Shown here: positions 34,754 to 42,948 of the stretch, one piece after another
Numbering within the stretch: the stretch's first letter is position 1
Layout of the letters: each line of letters starts with the position of its first letter
NCBI RefSeq assembly: GCF_009712605.1
Contig: NZ_WASO01000014.1
Location: forward strand, 496,001-560,000
DNA length: 64,000 bases
From: Paludibacter sp.
GTDB lineage: Bacteria; Bacteroidota; Bacteroidia; Bacteroidales; Paludibacteraceae
Direction of reading: 5' to 3'
Translations under genes and position numbers: made by a program
Notes under the pieces: generated by a model
What the model was told of the DNA's origin: nothing
What the model saw: only the letters and a program-made list of their open reading frames with translations
The model's database searches: none

Positions 34754-36619
34754 TTAGCGGCCTCCGCTGCTACCTGATTTCTCGGGCTTTTTTACTATTT
34801 CTCTTGGCTTTTGCTTGTCAAGTGGAATTTCTGTCGGATTCCAGTCCTGCTCAATATCCCAATTGGCCCGCAATGTGATTTTTGAAGGGAAATAATAGAC
34901 CTGTTCCGGATCACGCTTCTGCTTGTAATTACCGGTATCCCAGTGTCCGTTATCATTCGCGTCGATATACATTCGCAGGTAATAATCGCCAGGGAGTAAA
35001 TAACTGAATGTATTCTGGCTCGGTTTTGCCTTTAGGGTTCTTACCACTTCATCTTTATTATTCAGCAACTCCAATACTGTATGCTCTGTAAACGGAGCAA
35101 GGTTGATTATAAGCGACGCATAATCTTCCAAAGCCCTTACTTTGAACGCTTGCTTGTAAGTATCGTTCACCAAGCCTTTCCAGTTGGTAAACATCGCCGA
35201 ATCCATCTCCAGTTTATAGTGGGTATCTGGTTTCCATGGATATGACATGGAATAAATCAATCCGACATCATCATCCCGTTTAAGATGCATGACCGCAGGC
35301 TTCCAAAGCGTATCCACCTTCACGTAAAAATGCAGTTTGGATGAATCGATCTTCACCACCGGCGACTCAAATTTGAAATAAATGCGTCTATCAATATCTA
35401 CATCCTGTCCCAAATCGGAATTAATTCTCCATGTTTCAACTTTCTTCTTAGTTTCTTTCCCCGCTTTGCTGTTCGTCGCTGCAGAAGCTTTTTTGGGGTG
35501 ATGAAATTTGAACAAAAGAGTATCTGTGGTGGCAATCAGGTTGCCCACCGAATCTGACTTGTGATAATACAATGCCATTTTAAGCGTATCCATCTTTGCC
35601 GCAATTGTATCTTTAATCCAATAAGACAACGTATCATTTTTTATACTACGTTGCAACAACGGAGGTTGCTTCCATTTAAAATTCAATGGCTTAAGAACAG
35701 GCAGCGTATCATTTTTCGCACCAAAAAAGAGAGTTATCTTATCCTGAGTTAACCGTTCGCTCTTCACTAAGCGCTGACGCGAAAACTCTTCTTTATAATA
35801 GCGCAAAACAAGCGTATCCGGCAAAAACCGGACATAGTTCACTTTCATTATGGTATCAATCTTAGCAGAATCTGTTCGAATAGTATCGTTTCGCACATCC
35901 ATTTTAGAAGATGTCTGAACAGGATTGGAATACACCGCTACACCTTCAGCCGGCTGATCAAAGAAGAAATTACCGTTCTGGTCATTCAAAGCAAACACCC
36001 GGTACTTTCCATTGCGAACCCCCTTGATTGAAAACGTTCCTTTTTCACTGGTTTTTGCAACTCGCAGCAATGGAATATGCGTAAAAGCAGAATCATTCAA
36101 ATTTCCATGAATTCCGGCAATAATATTCGGAACTGGATCGAGCGTATGAGCATCCAGAACCGTACCGGCAATCTGCATCGTGTCAATAGACGCACCTGTG
36201 GAGAAACTAAATGCAAAATTTTTCAGTACATTCTTCTCGTTATTGTCAGCCAGAGATTCTCCAAAATCAATTGTGTAGGTCGTATTTGCCTTGAGTGAAT
36301 CGTTCAACACAATCGACACTCTCTTACCGATAGCTTTAATCGTTGCCGGTTCAATCTGCGCCGGAGAAACAACGACTTTTTCTGACGGATTCGTTAATTG
36401 AACTATTTCGTCAAAATAAAGATCAATATGTTTCGCTGTTACATTTGTTTGTTGCACAGCAGGAACACTTCTCAACAAAACCGGAGGAGTAATATCCTTA
36501 GGTCCGCCGGTAGGACCCATTCCCCTGTTCGCACAAGCTATCAGCAAAACACTGAAAACTAAAACTATAAAATAGCTGAATGTATTATATCTGAATTCCA
36601 TCTGAAAGGAAATACGCAT
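34754..36619 (-). CDS. Large lipoprotein with an SbsA-type Ig-like domain
   Basis: A 621-residue outer-membrane lipoprotein. The signal ends in a lipobox ('VLLIACANRG'), followed by the Gly/Pro-rich 'MGPTGGPKDITPPVL' typical of Bacteroidota proteins with a Big_5 Ig-like domain (about residues 45-140). A small Ig or carboxypeptidase-regulatory-like domain then appears ('GTFSIKGVRNGKYRVFALND'). The remainder is beta-rich with a late 'PGDYYLRMYIDANDNGHWDT'. The tail is Lys/Pro-rich and ends 'SGSSGGR'. Function is unknown. Met7 (36601) is an alternative start. TACTTTTG at 36643-36636 (minus) is a probable -7 element. Confidence 0.85.
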   Translation of the reverse strand: MRISFQMEFRYNTFSYFIVLVFSVLLIACANRGMGPTGGPKDITPPVLLRSVPAVQQTNVTAKHIDLYFDEIVQLTNPSEKVVVSPAQIEPATIKAIGKRVSIVLNDSLKANTTYTIDFGESLADNNEKNVLKNFAFSFSTGASIDTMQIAGTVLDAHTLDPVPNIIAGIHGNLNDSAFTHIPLLRVAKTSEKGTFSIKGVRNGKYRVFALNDQNGNFFFDQPAEGVAVYSNPVQTSSKMDVRNDTIRTDSAKIDTIMKVNYVRFLPDTLVLRYYKEEFSRQRLVKSERLTQDKITLFFGAKNDTLPVLKPLNFKWKQPPLLQRSIKNDTLSYWIKDTIAAKMDTLKMALYYHKSDSVGNLIATTDTLLFKFHHPKKASAATNSKAGKETKKKVETWRINSDLGQDVDIDRRIYFKFESPVVKIDSSKLHFYVKVDTLWKPAVMHLKRDDDVGLIYSMSYPWKPDTHYKLEMDSAMFTNWKGLVNDTYKQAFKVRALEDYASLIINLAPFTEHTVLELLNNKDEVVRTLKAKPSQNTFSYLLPGDYYLRMYIDANDNGHWDTGNYKQKRDPEQVYYFPSKITLRANWDIEQDWNPTEIPLDKQKPREIVKKPEKSGSSGGR

Positions 36620-36806
36620 TTAATTAATTAAGGCACAAAAGTACGAATGTTTTTCGATTTACGATAGCAAAACTAAAATGGAGGCAACCTCCAATTACAA
36701 AAGACTTTATCTTTCAATACGGTTTTATTTAAAATGAGCCAACAAGAAAAATGACTTCAACGTTGTTTTTTCTTAATATTAACATCTCTCACAATAGACT
36801 TTTTTC

Positions 36807-36814
36807 TATCTTTG
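36807..36814 (+). promoter_or_regulatory. Possible -7 element immediately before ftsQ
   Basis: TATCTTTG lies 11 bases before the ATG at 36826 and inside the longer open frame from 36751. It argues for the later start and would give an almost leaderless message. The -33 box is not clear. Confidence 0.5.
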
Positions 36815-36825
36815 TCTCCTATATT

Positions 36826-37617
36826 ATGAAAATTCGCTGGAAAATAGTATTCATTTCAATCGGCTGTTTATTAGTCGTTTCCTACTTGATTTTTGCCGGA
36901 GTCTCGTTTTCAGGCAGATTATCGACTGAGGTTTGTCATGGTGTGCAGGTTACTGTGGAAGACAGCTCAAAAATTGGATTCATCACCTCAAAAGAAGTAT
37001 TCAGATTGCTTGAGAGCCGCAATCTAAATCTGGTCGGTCAAACGATGAAACATATCGATATCGGAAAAATTGAACGCGAAATCAGGAAAAACCCGTACAT
37101 TGACAAGGTAGATTGCTACAAAACACTTGACGGAAATGTCAAAATCAGCGTCTGGCAACGACAGCCTATCGTACATGTGATGACTACCGAAAATTACTAT
37201 TTGGACAACGATTTTCACAAAATGCCATTTGTACCCGGATATTCCACATACGTACCTATCGTTTCGGGAACTGTGAGTCAAACATATATCCGCTACAAGC
37301 TATTCCCTTTCATTCGCTTTCTTCAGGGGAATGAGTTTTGGAACGCTCAGATTGAACAAATTTATGTACAAAACGATTCTACAGTGGAGTTAGTTCCCAG
37401 AGTCGGTGACTATATTATCAACTTAGGATCTGTAGACCGATACGAACAAAAGCTTGGGAAACTGATGGAGCTTTACAACAAAGCTTTTAACACGATCGGA
37501 TGGAACCGATATTCCTATATAGATTTGCAATACAGGGACAAAGTGATTTGTTCAAAGAAATCGGATGAACCCGTTCCCGTAAAGCAGGAAGTGGAAGGTA
37601 GCGAACCAATACAATAA
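36826..37617 (+). CDS. ftsQ: Cell division protein FtsQ
   Basis: Bitopic divisome protein that links FtsA/FtsZ to septal wall synthesis. The product from 36826 is 263 residues: a short basic cytoplasmic tail ('MKIRWK'), one membrane helix (about residues 7-27) and a periplasmic part. The POTRA-like region is visible as 'GFITSKEVFRLLESRNLNLV' and 'IEREIRKNPYIDKVDCYKTL', followed by the FtsQ beta domain. The open frame reaches back to 36751, but those 25 residues lie over a -7 element and are unlike FtsQ. ftsA follows 26 bases later. murC, usually upstream, is absent. Confidence 0.92.
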   Translation: MKIRWKIVFISIGCLLVVSYLIFAGVSFSGRLSTEVCHGVQVTVEDSSKIGFITSKEVFRLLESRNLNLVGQTMKHIDIGKIEREIRKNPYIDKVDCYKTLDGNVKISVWQRQPIVHVMTTENYYLDNDFHKMPFVPGYSTYVPIVSGTVSQTYIRYKLFPFIRFLQGNEFWNAQIEQIYVQNDSTVELVPRVGDYIINLGSVDRYEQKLGKLMELYNKAFNTIGWNRYSYIDLQYRDKVICSKKSDEPVPVKQEVEGSEPIQ

Positions 37618-37643
37618 GAATTAAGGTAAGGAAGAAAAAGATT

Positions 37644-38966
37644 ATGGATACAAACAATATATACGTTGCCCTTAATATCGGAAGTTCCGAAATTACAGCA
37701 ATGGCCGTTCAGAAAAACGAAGAAGGTCAGCTACGAGTTCTGGGTGTCGAAACCGGCAATTCGGAAGGTGTCCGCTATGGGGAAATTATCAACCCCAGTA
37801 GTGCCAGTGCTGTCGTAAACCGCTTACTCAAGCTTTTGGAAAACCGCATTGGACGAGATATCGGGCAGATATATGTAGGGCTTAACGGGCGTTCACTTAA
37901 AACGCTCAAAGCATCCAACGGGCGTCAATTGAACAGCGGTGCTGAAGTTACAGACGTACTCCTTCACGAAATGATTAGTGAAGTTAGAGACGCAAAAACT
38001 GAACAAGGCGCCATTTACGAAGTCTACATGCAGGAAACCAGAGTTGATGATGAAATTGAACCATCACCAATTGGTTGTCTGTGCGAAAAGATCGTGGCAA
38101 ACTACCGCGTTATATTAGGCAAACCTGAACTCAAAACCAATATTGAGCGGTGTATAGAACGAACCGGATACGGGCTGGTCAACACCCCTATTCAAATTGT
38201 AACGACGGCAGACGCTCTTTTATCCAACATTGAAAAAGAGCAGGGCTGTGTATTAGTCGATTTCGGGGCTCATTGTACCTCGCTTGCAATCTTCCACCAC
38301 GGTTACCTGCGTTATTTATCGGTAATTCCGTTAGGCGGAAAAAATATCACCAAAGATATTACCAGTCTCGAACTACCGGAAAATATTGCCGAGCAAATCA
38401 AAATTCAGTTTGCCAATGCAATACGATCCACAGTAAATCCATCGCAGCGCATCACTATAAAATCGGAAATACCGGGGATGGAGCCGAAACGGATACCGCT
38501 TCAAACGCTCGCTATGGTTACCGAAGCACGTGCGGGCGAGATTCTGGATCTGATTTTTGTACATATTCAAAAATCAGGGTTAGCCGGACATTTGGGAGCT
38601 GGCATTATTATTACCGGGAATGCGTCCAAACTGCAAAACCTGGATGCCCTCATACAACAAAAAACACAACTACCGGTTCGTCTCGGGACACACAACCTGC
38701 ATCTGGAAGACGGCACCAACGAACGTTATTATGACATTCGTTATTCTCCGTTGGTCGGGCTCCTATTGTCGGCTGATATGGACTGTGCCTATCAGGAAGA
38801 AGAAAAAGCTATTGAGACCGGCAAGCCGGAAAAACCGCAAAAGCCAGCTAAACCGCCTAAAATCAAGCGCAACAACGTTTTCAATAAAATCGGAGGCAAA
38901 GTTGCCAACAGCTTAATAAACTTATTCAGCGAAGAAGAGGAATCTTCGAACGAAAACAAGAATTAA
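37644..38966 (+). CDS. ftsA: Cell division protein FtsA
   Basis: Actin-like ATPase that tethers FtsZ to the membrane and recruits later division proteins. The 440 residues show the phosphate-1 loop 'VALNIGSSEITAMAVQ', the 1C domain, 'CVLVDFGAHCTSLAIFHHG' (phosphate 2), and 'GHLGAGIIITGNASKLQN' (adenosine loop). A Lys/Pro-rich linker ('GKPEKPQKPAKPPK') leads to a C-terminal amphipathic helix ('NKIGGKVANSLINLF'), the membrane-targeting element. It lies between ftsQ and ftsZ with short gaps, so one transcript is likely. Confidence 0.97.
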   Translation: MDTNNIYVALNIGSSEITAMAVQKNEEGQLRVLGVETGNSEGVRYGEIINPSSASAVVNRLLKLLENRIGRDIGQIYVGLNGRSLKTLKASNGRQLNSGAEVTDVLLHEMISEVRDAKTEQGAIYEVYMQETRVDDEIEPSPIGCLCEKIVANYRVILGKPELKTNIERCIERTGYGLVNTPIQIVTTADALLSNIEKEQGCVLVDFGAHCTSLAIFHHGYLRYLSVIPLGGKNITKDITSLELPENIAEQIKIQFANAIRSTVNPSQRITIKSEIPGMEPKRIPLQTLAMVTEARAGEILDLIFVHIQKSGLAGHLGAGIIITGNASKLQNLDALIQQKTQLPVRLGTHNLHLEDGTNERYYDIRYSPLVGLLLSADMDCAYQEEEKAIETGKPEKPQKPAKPPKIKRNNVFNKIGGKVANSLINLFSEEEESSNENKN

Positions 38967-39001
38967 TTCTAACGAATTGAAAATCATAACTCAACAATAC
39001 T

Positions 39002-40318
39002 ATGGGACAGGACAACGACTTAATTGATTTCATCCTTCCGATGGAAACCACTTCTATCATTAAAGTAATCGGTGTAGGAGGTGGCGGCGGTAACGCGGTA
39101 AACCACATGTTTCACCGTGGCATCACCGACGTAACCTTCATTGTATGCAACACCGACAATCAGGCTCTTCAAAAGTCGCCCGTGCCCATTAAAATTCAGC
39201 TTGGTGCGGAAATTACCGAAGGACTGGGTGCCGGCGGACGTCCCGAACGCGCAAAAGATGCAGCAATGGAGTCGTTAGCCGATATTGAAAAAGTGCTTAG
39301 TTCCAACACCAAAATGGTTTTTATCACTGCCGGAATGGGTGGCGGAACAGGAACAGGAGCTGCGCCTGTTGTTGCAAAGGTAGCTAAAGACATGGGCATC
39401 CTGACGGTAGGTATCGTAACTATCCCGTTTGCTTTCGAAGGCAAGAAGAAAATCGCTCAGGCTTTGGACGGCGTGGACGAAATGGCAAAATACGTTGATG
39501 CTCTGCTTGTAATCAACAACGAAAAGCTCCGTTTGATCTATCCCGACCTTGAACTGTCGAATGCATTTGCTCAGGCCGATGATGTATTGACCAATGCCGC
39601 AAAAGGAATTGCCGAAATCATTACCGTTCCCGGGTATATCAACGTTGACTTTGCCGACGTATACACCATCATGAAAGAAGGTGGCGTTGCCATCATGAAC
39701 ACCGGTTTTGCAGAAGGTGAAAACCGTGTAAGCCGTGCCATAGAGGATGCGCTTCACTCTCCGCTGCTCAACAACAGCGATATACGTGGTGCTAAGAAAA
39801 TATTACTGAATGTCTATTGTTCCAACTCGAACCAAATCAAGATGGAAGAAGTGGCCGAAATCAACCGCTTCATGGAATCTACCGGTTCGGATATGGAAGT
39901 GATCTGGGGTGCAAGTTTCGAAGACGGATTGGAAGACAAGGTAAAAATTACAATTATAGCTACCGGTTTCGGCATCGATCAGATTCCCGATATGATTGGA
40001 GACAAGAATATCGAAGAACTTCATTTTGCAAAGAAGTCGAAAGAGCCGGAACTGGAGATAATTCGTCCTGTGATTGCGACAGCGCCTGTAGTGGAAGCGC
40101 CTAAACCATCGCCCACGCCTGCGCCGGCAGCAACTCCGACCCCTACTCCTCAGGCAGAACCACTGCAACCGGCTTCCAACAAGCAAATGGACAGGTTCTA
40201 CGGCAACACAATAAAAAAAGACATGTCGCAATTGAGCTTCATGCTGGAAGATATTGACAATGACGACACTTTGTCTGAAATTGAGAATACGCCTGCATAT
40301 CTGCGCAAACAAAAATAA
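39002..40318 (+). CDS. ftsZ: Cell division protein FtsZ
   Basis: Tubulin-like GTPase that forms the division ring. The GTP-binding motif 'GMGGGTGTGAAPVVA' is present near residue 115, and the N-terminus 'IKVIGVGGGGGNAVNHM' is the first phosphate loop. The T7 synergy loop 'NVDFADVYTIM' is present. The globular domain ends near residue 330. A Pro/Ala/Thr-rich linker follows (about 360-400), then a C-terminal conserved peptide 'TPAYLRKQ' that should bind FtsA. The 438 residues are typical for Bacteroidota, whose linker is longer than in E. coli. A YqeY gene follows on the same strand. Confidence 0.98.
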   Translation: MGQDNDLIDFILPMETTSIIKVIGVGGGGGNAVNHMFHRGITDVTFIVCNTDNQALQKSPVPIKIQLGAEITEGLGAGGRPERAKDAAMESLADIEKVLSSNTKMVFITAGMGGGTGTGAAPVVAKVAKDMGILTVGIVTIPFAFEGKKKIAQALDGVDEMAKYVDALLVINNEKLRLIYPDLELSNAFAQADDVLTNAAKGIAEIITVPGYINVDFADVYTIMKEGGVAIMNTGFAEGENRVSRAIEDALHSPLLNNSDIRGAKKILLNVYCSNSNQIKMEEVAEINRFMESTGSDMEVIWGASFEDGLEDKVKITIIATGFGIDQIPDMIGDKNIEELHFAKKSKEPELEIIRPVIATAPVVEAPKPSPTPAPAATPTPTPQAEPLQPASNKQMDRFYGNTIKKDMSQLSFMLEDIDNDDTLSEIENTPAYLRKQK

Positions 40319-40362
40319 TTTTAATCCGTTACACAAGGATACTAACCTGAAAAATAAACGTT

Positions 40363-40818
40363 ATGGGACTTTTTGAAAAAGTGAGTGATGATATTAAGGC
40401 TGCAATGCTTGCCAAAGAAAAAGTAAAACTGGAAGCTCTCCGTGGAATTAAGAAAGAATTTCTTGAAGCAAAAACAGCCAAAGGATCAGATGGAGAACTT
40501 ACGGACGAACAGGCAGTGAAAATTCTGCAAAAGATGGTAAAACAGCGTAAGGATTCTGCTTCTATTTACACAGAACAAGGCCGTCCTGAGTTAGCTGAAA
40601 CCGAACTGGCTGAAGCCACCGTAATCGAAGCTTATCTTCCACAGCAAATGAGTGACGAAGAATTGACCGCTGCCATTCAGGCTATTGTAGCACAGGTTGG
40701 CGCTACAGGCCCGAAAGAAATGGGTAAAGTAATGGGAGTTGCAAGCAAACAGTTGGCCGGTAAAGCTGAAGGCAGATTGATTTCAGAAAAAGTAAAAAGC
40801 ATTCTCAATTCTCTATAA
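40363..40818 (+). CDS. GatB/YqeY domain protein
   Basis: A 151-residue helical protein of the YqeY family, related to the tail domain of the GatB amidotransferase subunit that contacts tRNA. Landmarks are 'AMLAKEKVKLEALRGIKKEF', 'LQKMVKQRKDSASIYTEQGR' and 'GPKEMGKVMGVASKQLAGKA'. Its precise role is unknown, and an effect on tRNA handling is suspected from the fold. It is the last gene of the fts unit, 44 bases after ftsZ, and ends at a strong terminator. This ftsZ-yqeY order recurs in Bacteroidota. Confidence 0.94.
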   Translation: MGLFEKVSDDIKAAMLAKEKVKLEALRGIKKEFLEAKTAKGSDGELTDEQAVKILQKMVKQRKDSASIYTEQGRPELAETELAEATVIEAYLPQQMSDEELTAAIQAIVAQVGATGPKEMGKVMGVASKQLAGKAEGRLISEKVKSILNSL

Positions 40819-40830
40819 TATAATTCATTG

Positions 40831-40877
40831 AAATAAAACAGAATATCTATTCGTAGCTGTTCTGTTTTATTTTTTTA
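40831..40877 (+). terminator. Terminator of the fts-yqeY unit
   Basis: 13-bp stem AAATAAAACAGAA/TTCTGTTTTATTT (40831-40843, 40860-40872) ending in a T-run. Confidence 0.85.
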
Positions 40878-40884
40878 TAATTAT

Positions 40885-40917
40885 TTTCCATTGGAAATTA
40901 TTTATTTTGGAAATTAT
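40885..40917 (+). promoter_or_regulatory. Candidate MarR operator (palindrome plus repeated half-site)
   Basis: TTTCCA-T-TGGAAA (40885-40897) is a perfect palindrome. Its right half recurs 16 bases later: TTGGAAATTAT occurs at 40891 and 40907. The pair covers the expected -33 zone of the promoter at 40923. Confidence 0.6.
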
Positions 40918-40922
40918 CATTT

Positions 40923-40930
40923 TACCTTTG
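40923..40930 (+). promoter_or_regulatory. -7 element of the MarR redox operon
   Basis: TACCTTTG followed by CA, 18 bases before the ATG at 40949 and just downstream of the operator-like repeats. It lies inside the longer open frame, favouring the later start. Confidence 0.62.
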
Positions 40931-40948
40931 CATCAAAATAGAAGAGAA

Positions 40949-41311
40949 ATGAACGATACACAAAGAGCAAATTGTATATGCACGCTGCGTAACATTTACA
41001 AAGCCATCGGAGAATGCGAGCAACAACTGATACAAGAATTCGGGTTAAATCTGAATGAGGCGATGACTCTTTGTACGCTGAACAATCAATCCTTGTGTGC
41101 TTCCGAGATTGCAGAAGCGGCTGGAATGCAATGTTCACAGACATCCAAAGTCATCAAGTCGCTTGAAGATAAAGGCCTTTTAGAACGCCAACTAGGCAAA
41201 TCAGACAAAAGGAATATGTTTTTTGTACTGACCGAAACAGGCGACAAAGTGCAGAAACAAATAACACAGCATCAACTCTGTGTTCCTGAAATACTCAAAC
41301 AGTTCATTTAG
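40949..41311 (+). CDS. MarR-family transcriptional regulator
   Basis: A 120-residue winged-helix protein. 'EAMTLCTLNNQSLCASEIAE' leads into the recognition helix 'CSQTSKVIKSLEDKGLLERQ', and the wing 'GKSDKRNMFFVLTETGDKV' is typical. Several cysteines (two near the N-terminus, others at 'SLCASEI' and 'MQCSQT') could sense oxidants, which would suit the redox genes behind it. The frame opens at 40907, but a -7 element lies within that extension. It heads a likely operon with DUF6132, thioredoxin and ferredoxin genes. Confidence 0.9.
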   Translation: MNDTQRANCICTLRNIYKAIGECEQQLIQEFGLNLNEAMTLCTLNNQSLCASEIAEAAGMQCSQTSKVIKSLEDKGLLERQLGKSDKRNMFFVLTETGDKVQKQITQHQLCVPEILKQFI

Positions 41312-41348
41312 CTCCAAATCATCTGATATTTTCTAAACAATATACACA

Positions 41349-41588
41349 ATGAGACAAAAAATTCTTCAATTCATAAAAAAGAACATACTGATAGTTGCCG
41401 GTATTGCCGTCGGAGCAATAGGAGGATTTCTTTACTGGAATTTCGTAGGATGTACGTCCGGGCACTGCCCCATCACCAGCTCGCCGGTCAATAGCACGCT
41501 ATACGGAGCACTCATGGGAGGTCTGCTATTCAGCATGGGTAAGCCGGACAAAAAGAAAGACAAAGAAAAACCTGATACAACAGAATAA
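41349..41588 (+). CDS. DUF6132-like small membrane protein
   Basis: A 79-residue protein with two hydrophobic helices (about residues 13-31 and 49-63) separated by the conserved loop 'FVGCTSGHCPITSSPVNSTL'. The two cysteines in that loop are five residues apart and should face the periplasm. The C-terminus is a charged Lys/Asp tail. This family usually accompanies rhodanese, thioredoxin or sulfur-handling genes in Bacteroidota, and a thioredoxin gene follows 18 bases later. Function is unknown; a thiol- or sulfur-related membrane role is a guess. Confidence 0.82.
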   Translation: MRQKILQFIKKNILIVAGIAVGAIGGFLYWNFVGCTSGHCPITSSPVNSTLYGALMGGLLFSMGKPDKKKDKEKPDTTE

Positions 41589-41606
41589 TTTCAAAAACGA
41601 ATTCAC

Positions 41607-42089
41607 ATGACCCGCACATTATTATTCAGCATCATATTGGCATTCACGACGCTATCGTGCAGTGCAAAAAAAGAAACAAAAACAGTGAACAACAAACAAA
41701 CAGAAAATAAAATGGGAACAATAGAACTAACTAAAGCAGATTTTCTTACCAAAGTGATGAACTTCGAGAAAAATCCCAAAGACTGGGTTTTTCTGGGTAA
41801 CAAACCGTGTATCATAGACTTTTATGCCAATTGGTGTGGTCCCTGCAAAATGCTTTCACCCATCATGGAAGAGCTTTCGCATGAATACGCCGGCAAAGTC
41901 GACTTTTACAAAATAAACACAGAAGAACAACAAGAGCTTGCTGCCTTATTCGGAATACAAAGCATCCCCAGCATTCTATTCTGCCCGATGGGAGAAAAAC
42001 CTCAAATGGCAATGGGAGCGCTACCTAAAGAGACCCTAAAACAGGCAATCAATGAAGTCTTGTTGAAAAAGGCTGAAGCAGTAAAATAA
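41607..42089 (+). CDS. Exported lipoprotein thioredoxin
   Basis: A thiol-disulfide oxidoreductase of 160 residues. The thioredoxin fold begins near residue 40, with the active site 'ANWCGPCKM' and the cis-Pro segment 'GIQSIPSILF'. The first 20 residues form a signal peptide with a lipobox-like 'TTLSCSAKK', so the mature protein should be lipid-anchored in the periplasm. An internal start at Met36 would give a cytoplasmic thioredoxin, but the signal is well formed. It sits between DUF6132 and a ferredoxin-like gene, five bases before the latter. Confidence 0.92.
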   Translation: MTRTLLFSIILAFTTLSCSAKKETKTVNNKQTENKMGTIELTKADFLTKVMNFEKNPKDWVFLGNKPCIIDFYANWCGPCKMLSPIMEELSHEYAGKVDFYKINTEEQQELAALFGIQSIPSILFCPMGEKPQMAMGALPKETLKQAINEVLLKKAEAVK

Positions 42090-42094
42090 AAAAT

Positions 42095-42298
42095 ATGGCT
42101 TTGATAATCGACAGCAATCTATGTCCTCAAAACCATAGATGCCCCTTGATAAATATATGCCCCACAGGAGCCATCACTCAAGCCGGATTCGGTTTACCAG
42201 TGATTGATCGTTCCAAATGCATTCAATGTGGTAAATGTGTCAGGAAATGCGGAATGGCGGCCATTCACGCAGATCCGGTTAGTATGGCCATGCAATAA
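42095..42298 (+). CDS. Seven-cysteine ferredoxin-like Fe-S protein
   Basis: A 67-residue protein with two Fe-S motifs. The second is canonical: Cys42, Cys45, Cys48 and Cys52 ('CIQCGKCVRKC'), but the Pro after the last Cys is Gly. The first is spaced C-x5-C-x5-CP (Cys10, Cys16, Cys22), with only three cysteines where dicluster ferredoxins have four. One cluster is thus complete (42, 45, 48 with 22), and the other has three cysteine ligands and may hold a 3Fe-4S or a partly non-cysteine-ligated cluster. It ends the MarR operon. No signal peptide, so it is cytoplasmic, unlike the preceding thioredoxin. Confidence 0.88.
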   Translation: MALIIDSNLCPQNHRCPLINICPTGAITQAGFGLPVIDRSKCIQCGKCVRKCGMAAIHADPVSMAMQ

Positions 42299-42346
42299 CG
42301 GATTCAGCCGACAGACAAGAAAAACCACTTTAATTGCAAAAAATTT

Positions 42347-42383
42347 TCCCTACTTTTGTACGTTAAAAAGTAGGGATTTTTTT
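42347..42383 (+). terminator. Terminator of the MarR redox operon
   Basis: 11-bp stem TCCCTACTTTT/AAAAGTAGGGA (42347-42357, 42366-42376) then seven T. TACTTTTG in the left arm mimics a -7 element for the next gene, so the two signals may overlap. Confidence 0.85.
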
Positions 42384-42413
42384 ATTTAAACGACACTGAT
42401 ACTGATTCAATAA

Positions 42414-42914
42414 ATGGAACCAAGCAAAACAAAATATGCCATGCAATATGGCTTGTACTTAGGAGTTTATATTTGTTTACGATTCTTTTTAGGATTAACT
42501 CATCTCGCTCTGTTCTCGGTCATATCTTTCATCATGCTGTTTGGTATACCTGTATTAATCTATTATGTTATCAAAAATTACCGGGACAAACAGCTGAACG
42601 GGGTCATTAGTCTCGGCGCTGCATGGGGTCTCGGCTGCGGACTTTACTTCTTTTCAGGCATGATAGTAGAACTGGTTCAGTTTGTGTATTTCCGCTTTAT
42701 TAATCAGGACATTCTCGCTCAGGCCGCAGAAGCTGCGAAAGTGATGTATGAAAAATTTAATGTCTCGGTTGAGAACATAAACATGATTGACAAGATTATG
42801 CAACCACACTTTTATGTGATAAGCGACTTTTTTGTATCCTTCATTTTAGGTGGATGCATCATTTCGCTCATCATCGCAGGTTTTGTTCAACGCAAAGCAA
42901 ACCCATTCCAATAA
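42414..42914 (+). CDS. DUF4199 family membrane protein
   Basis: A 166-residue integral membrane protein with four hydrophobic segments (about residues 12-28, 31-52, 65-88 and 135-158). The start 'SKTKYAMQYGLYLGVYICLR' and the third-helix glycine-rich segment 'AWGLGCGLYFFSG' fit DUF4199. The function of the family is unknown. It lies 34 bases before a polyprenyl-phosphate glycosyltransferase-like gene, an arrangement frequent in Bacteroidota, so the two may share a role at the membrane. Confidence 0.82.
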   Translation: MEPSKTKYAMQYGLYLGVYICLRFFLGLTHLALFSVISFIMLFGIPVLIYYVIKNYRDKQLNGVISLGAAWGLGCGLYFFSGMIVELVQFVYFRFINQDILAQAAEAAKVMYEKFNVSVENINMIDKIMQPHFYVISDFFVSFILGGCIISLIIAGFVQRKANPFQ

Positions 42915-42948
42915 CACATAAAAATCACACCCATTTCGATATAAAAAT

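Noticed and set aside
39803-40336. 177-residue minus-strand frame opposite ftsZ
   Set aside because: Arg/Cys-rich composition typical of an antisense frame; ftsZ is certain.
42351-42358. TACTTTTG as a promoter -7 element for the DUF4199 gene
   Set aside because: It lies in the left arm of a strong terminator; a promoter role is possible but not supported by a -33 box at the right distance.
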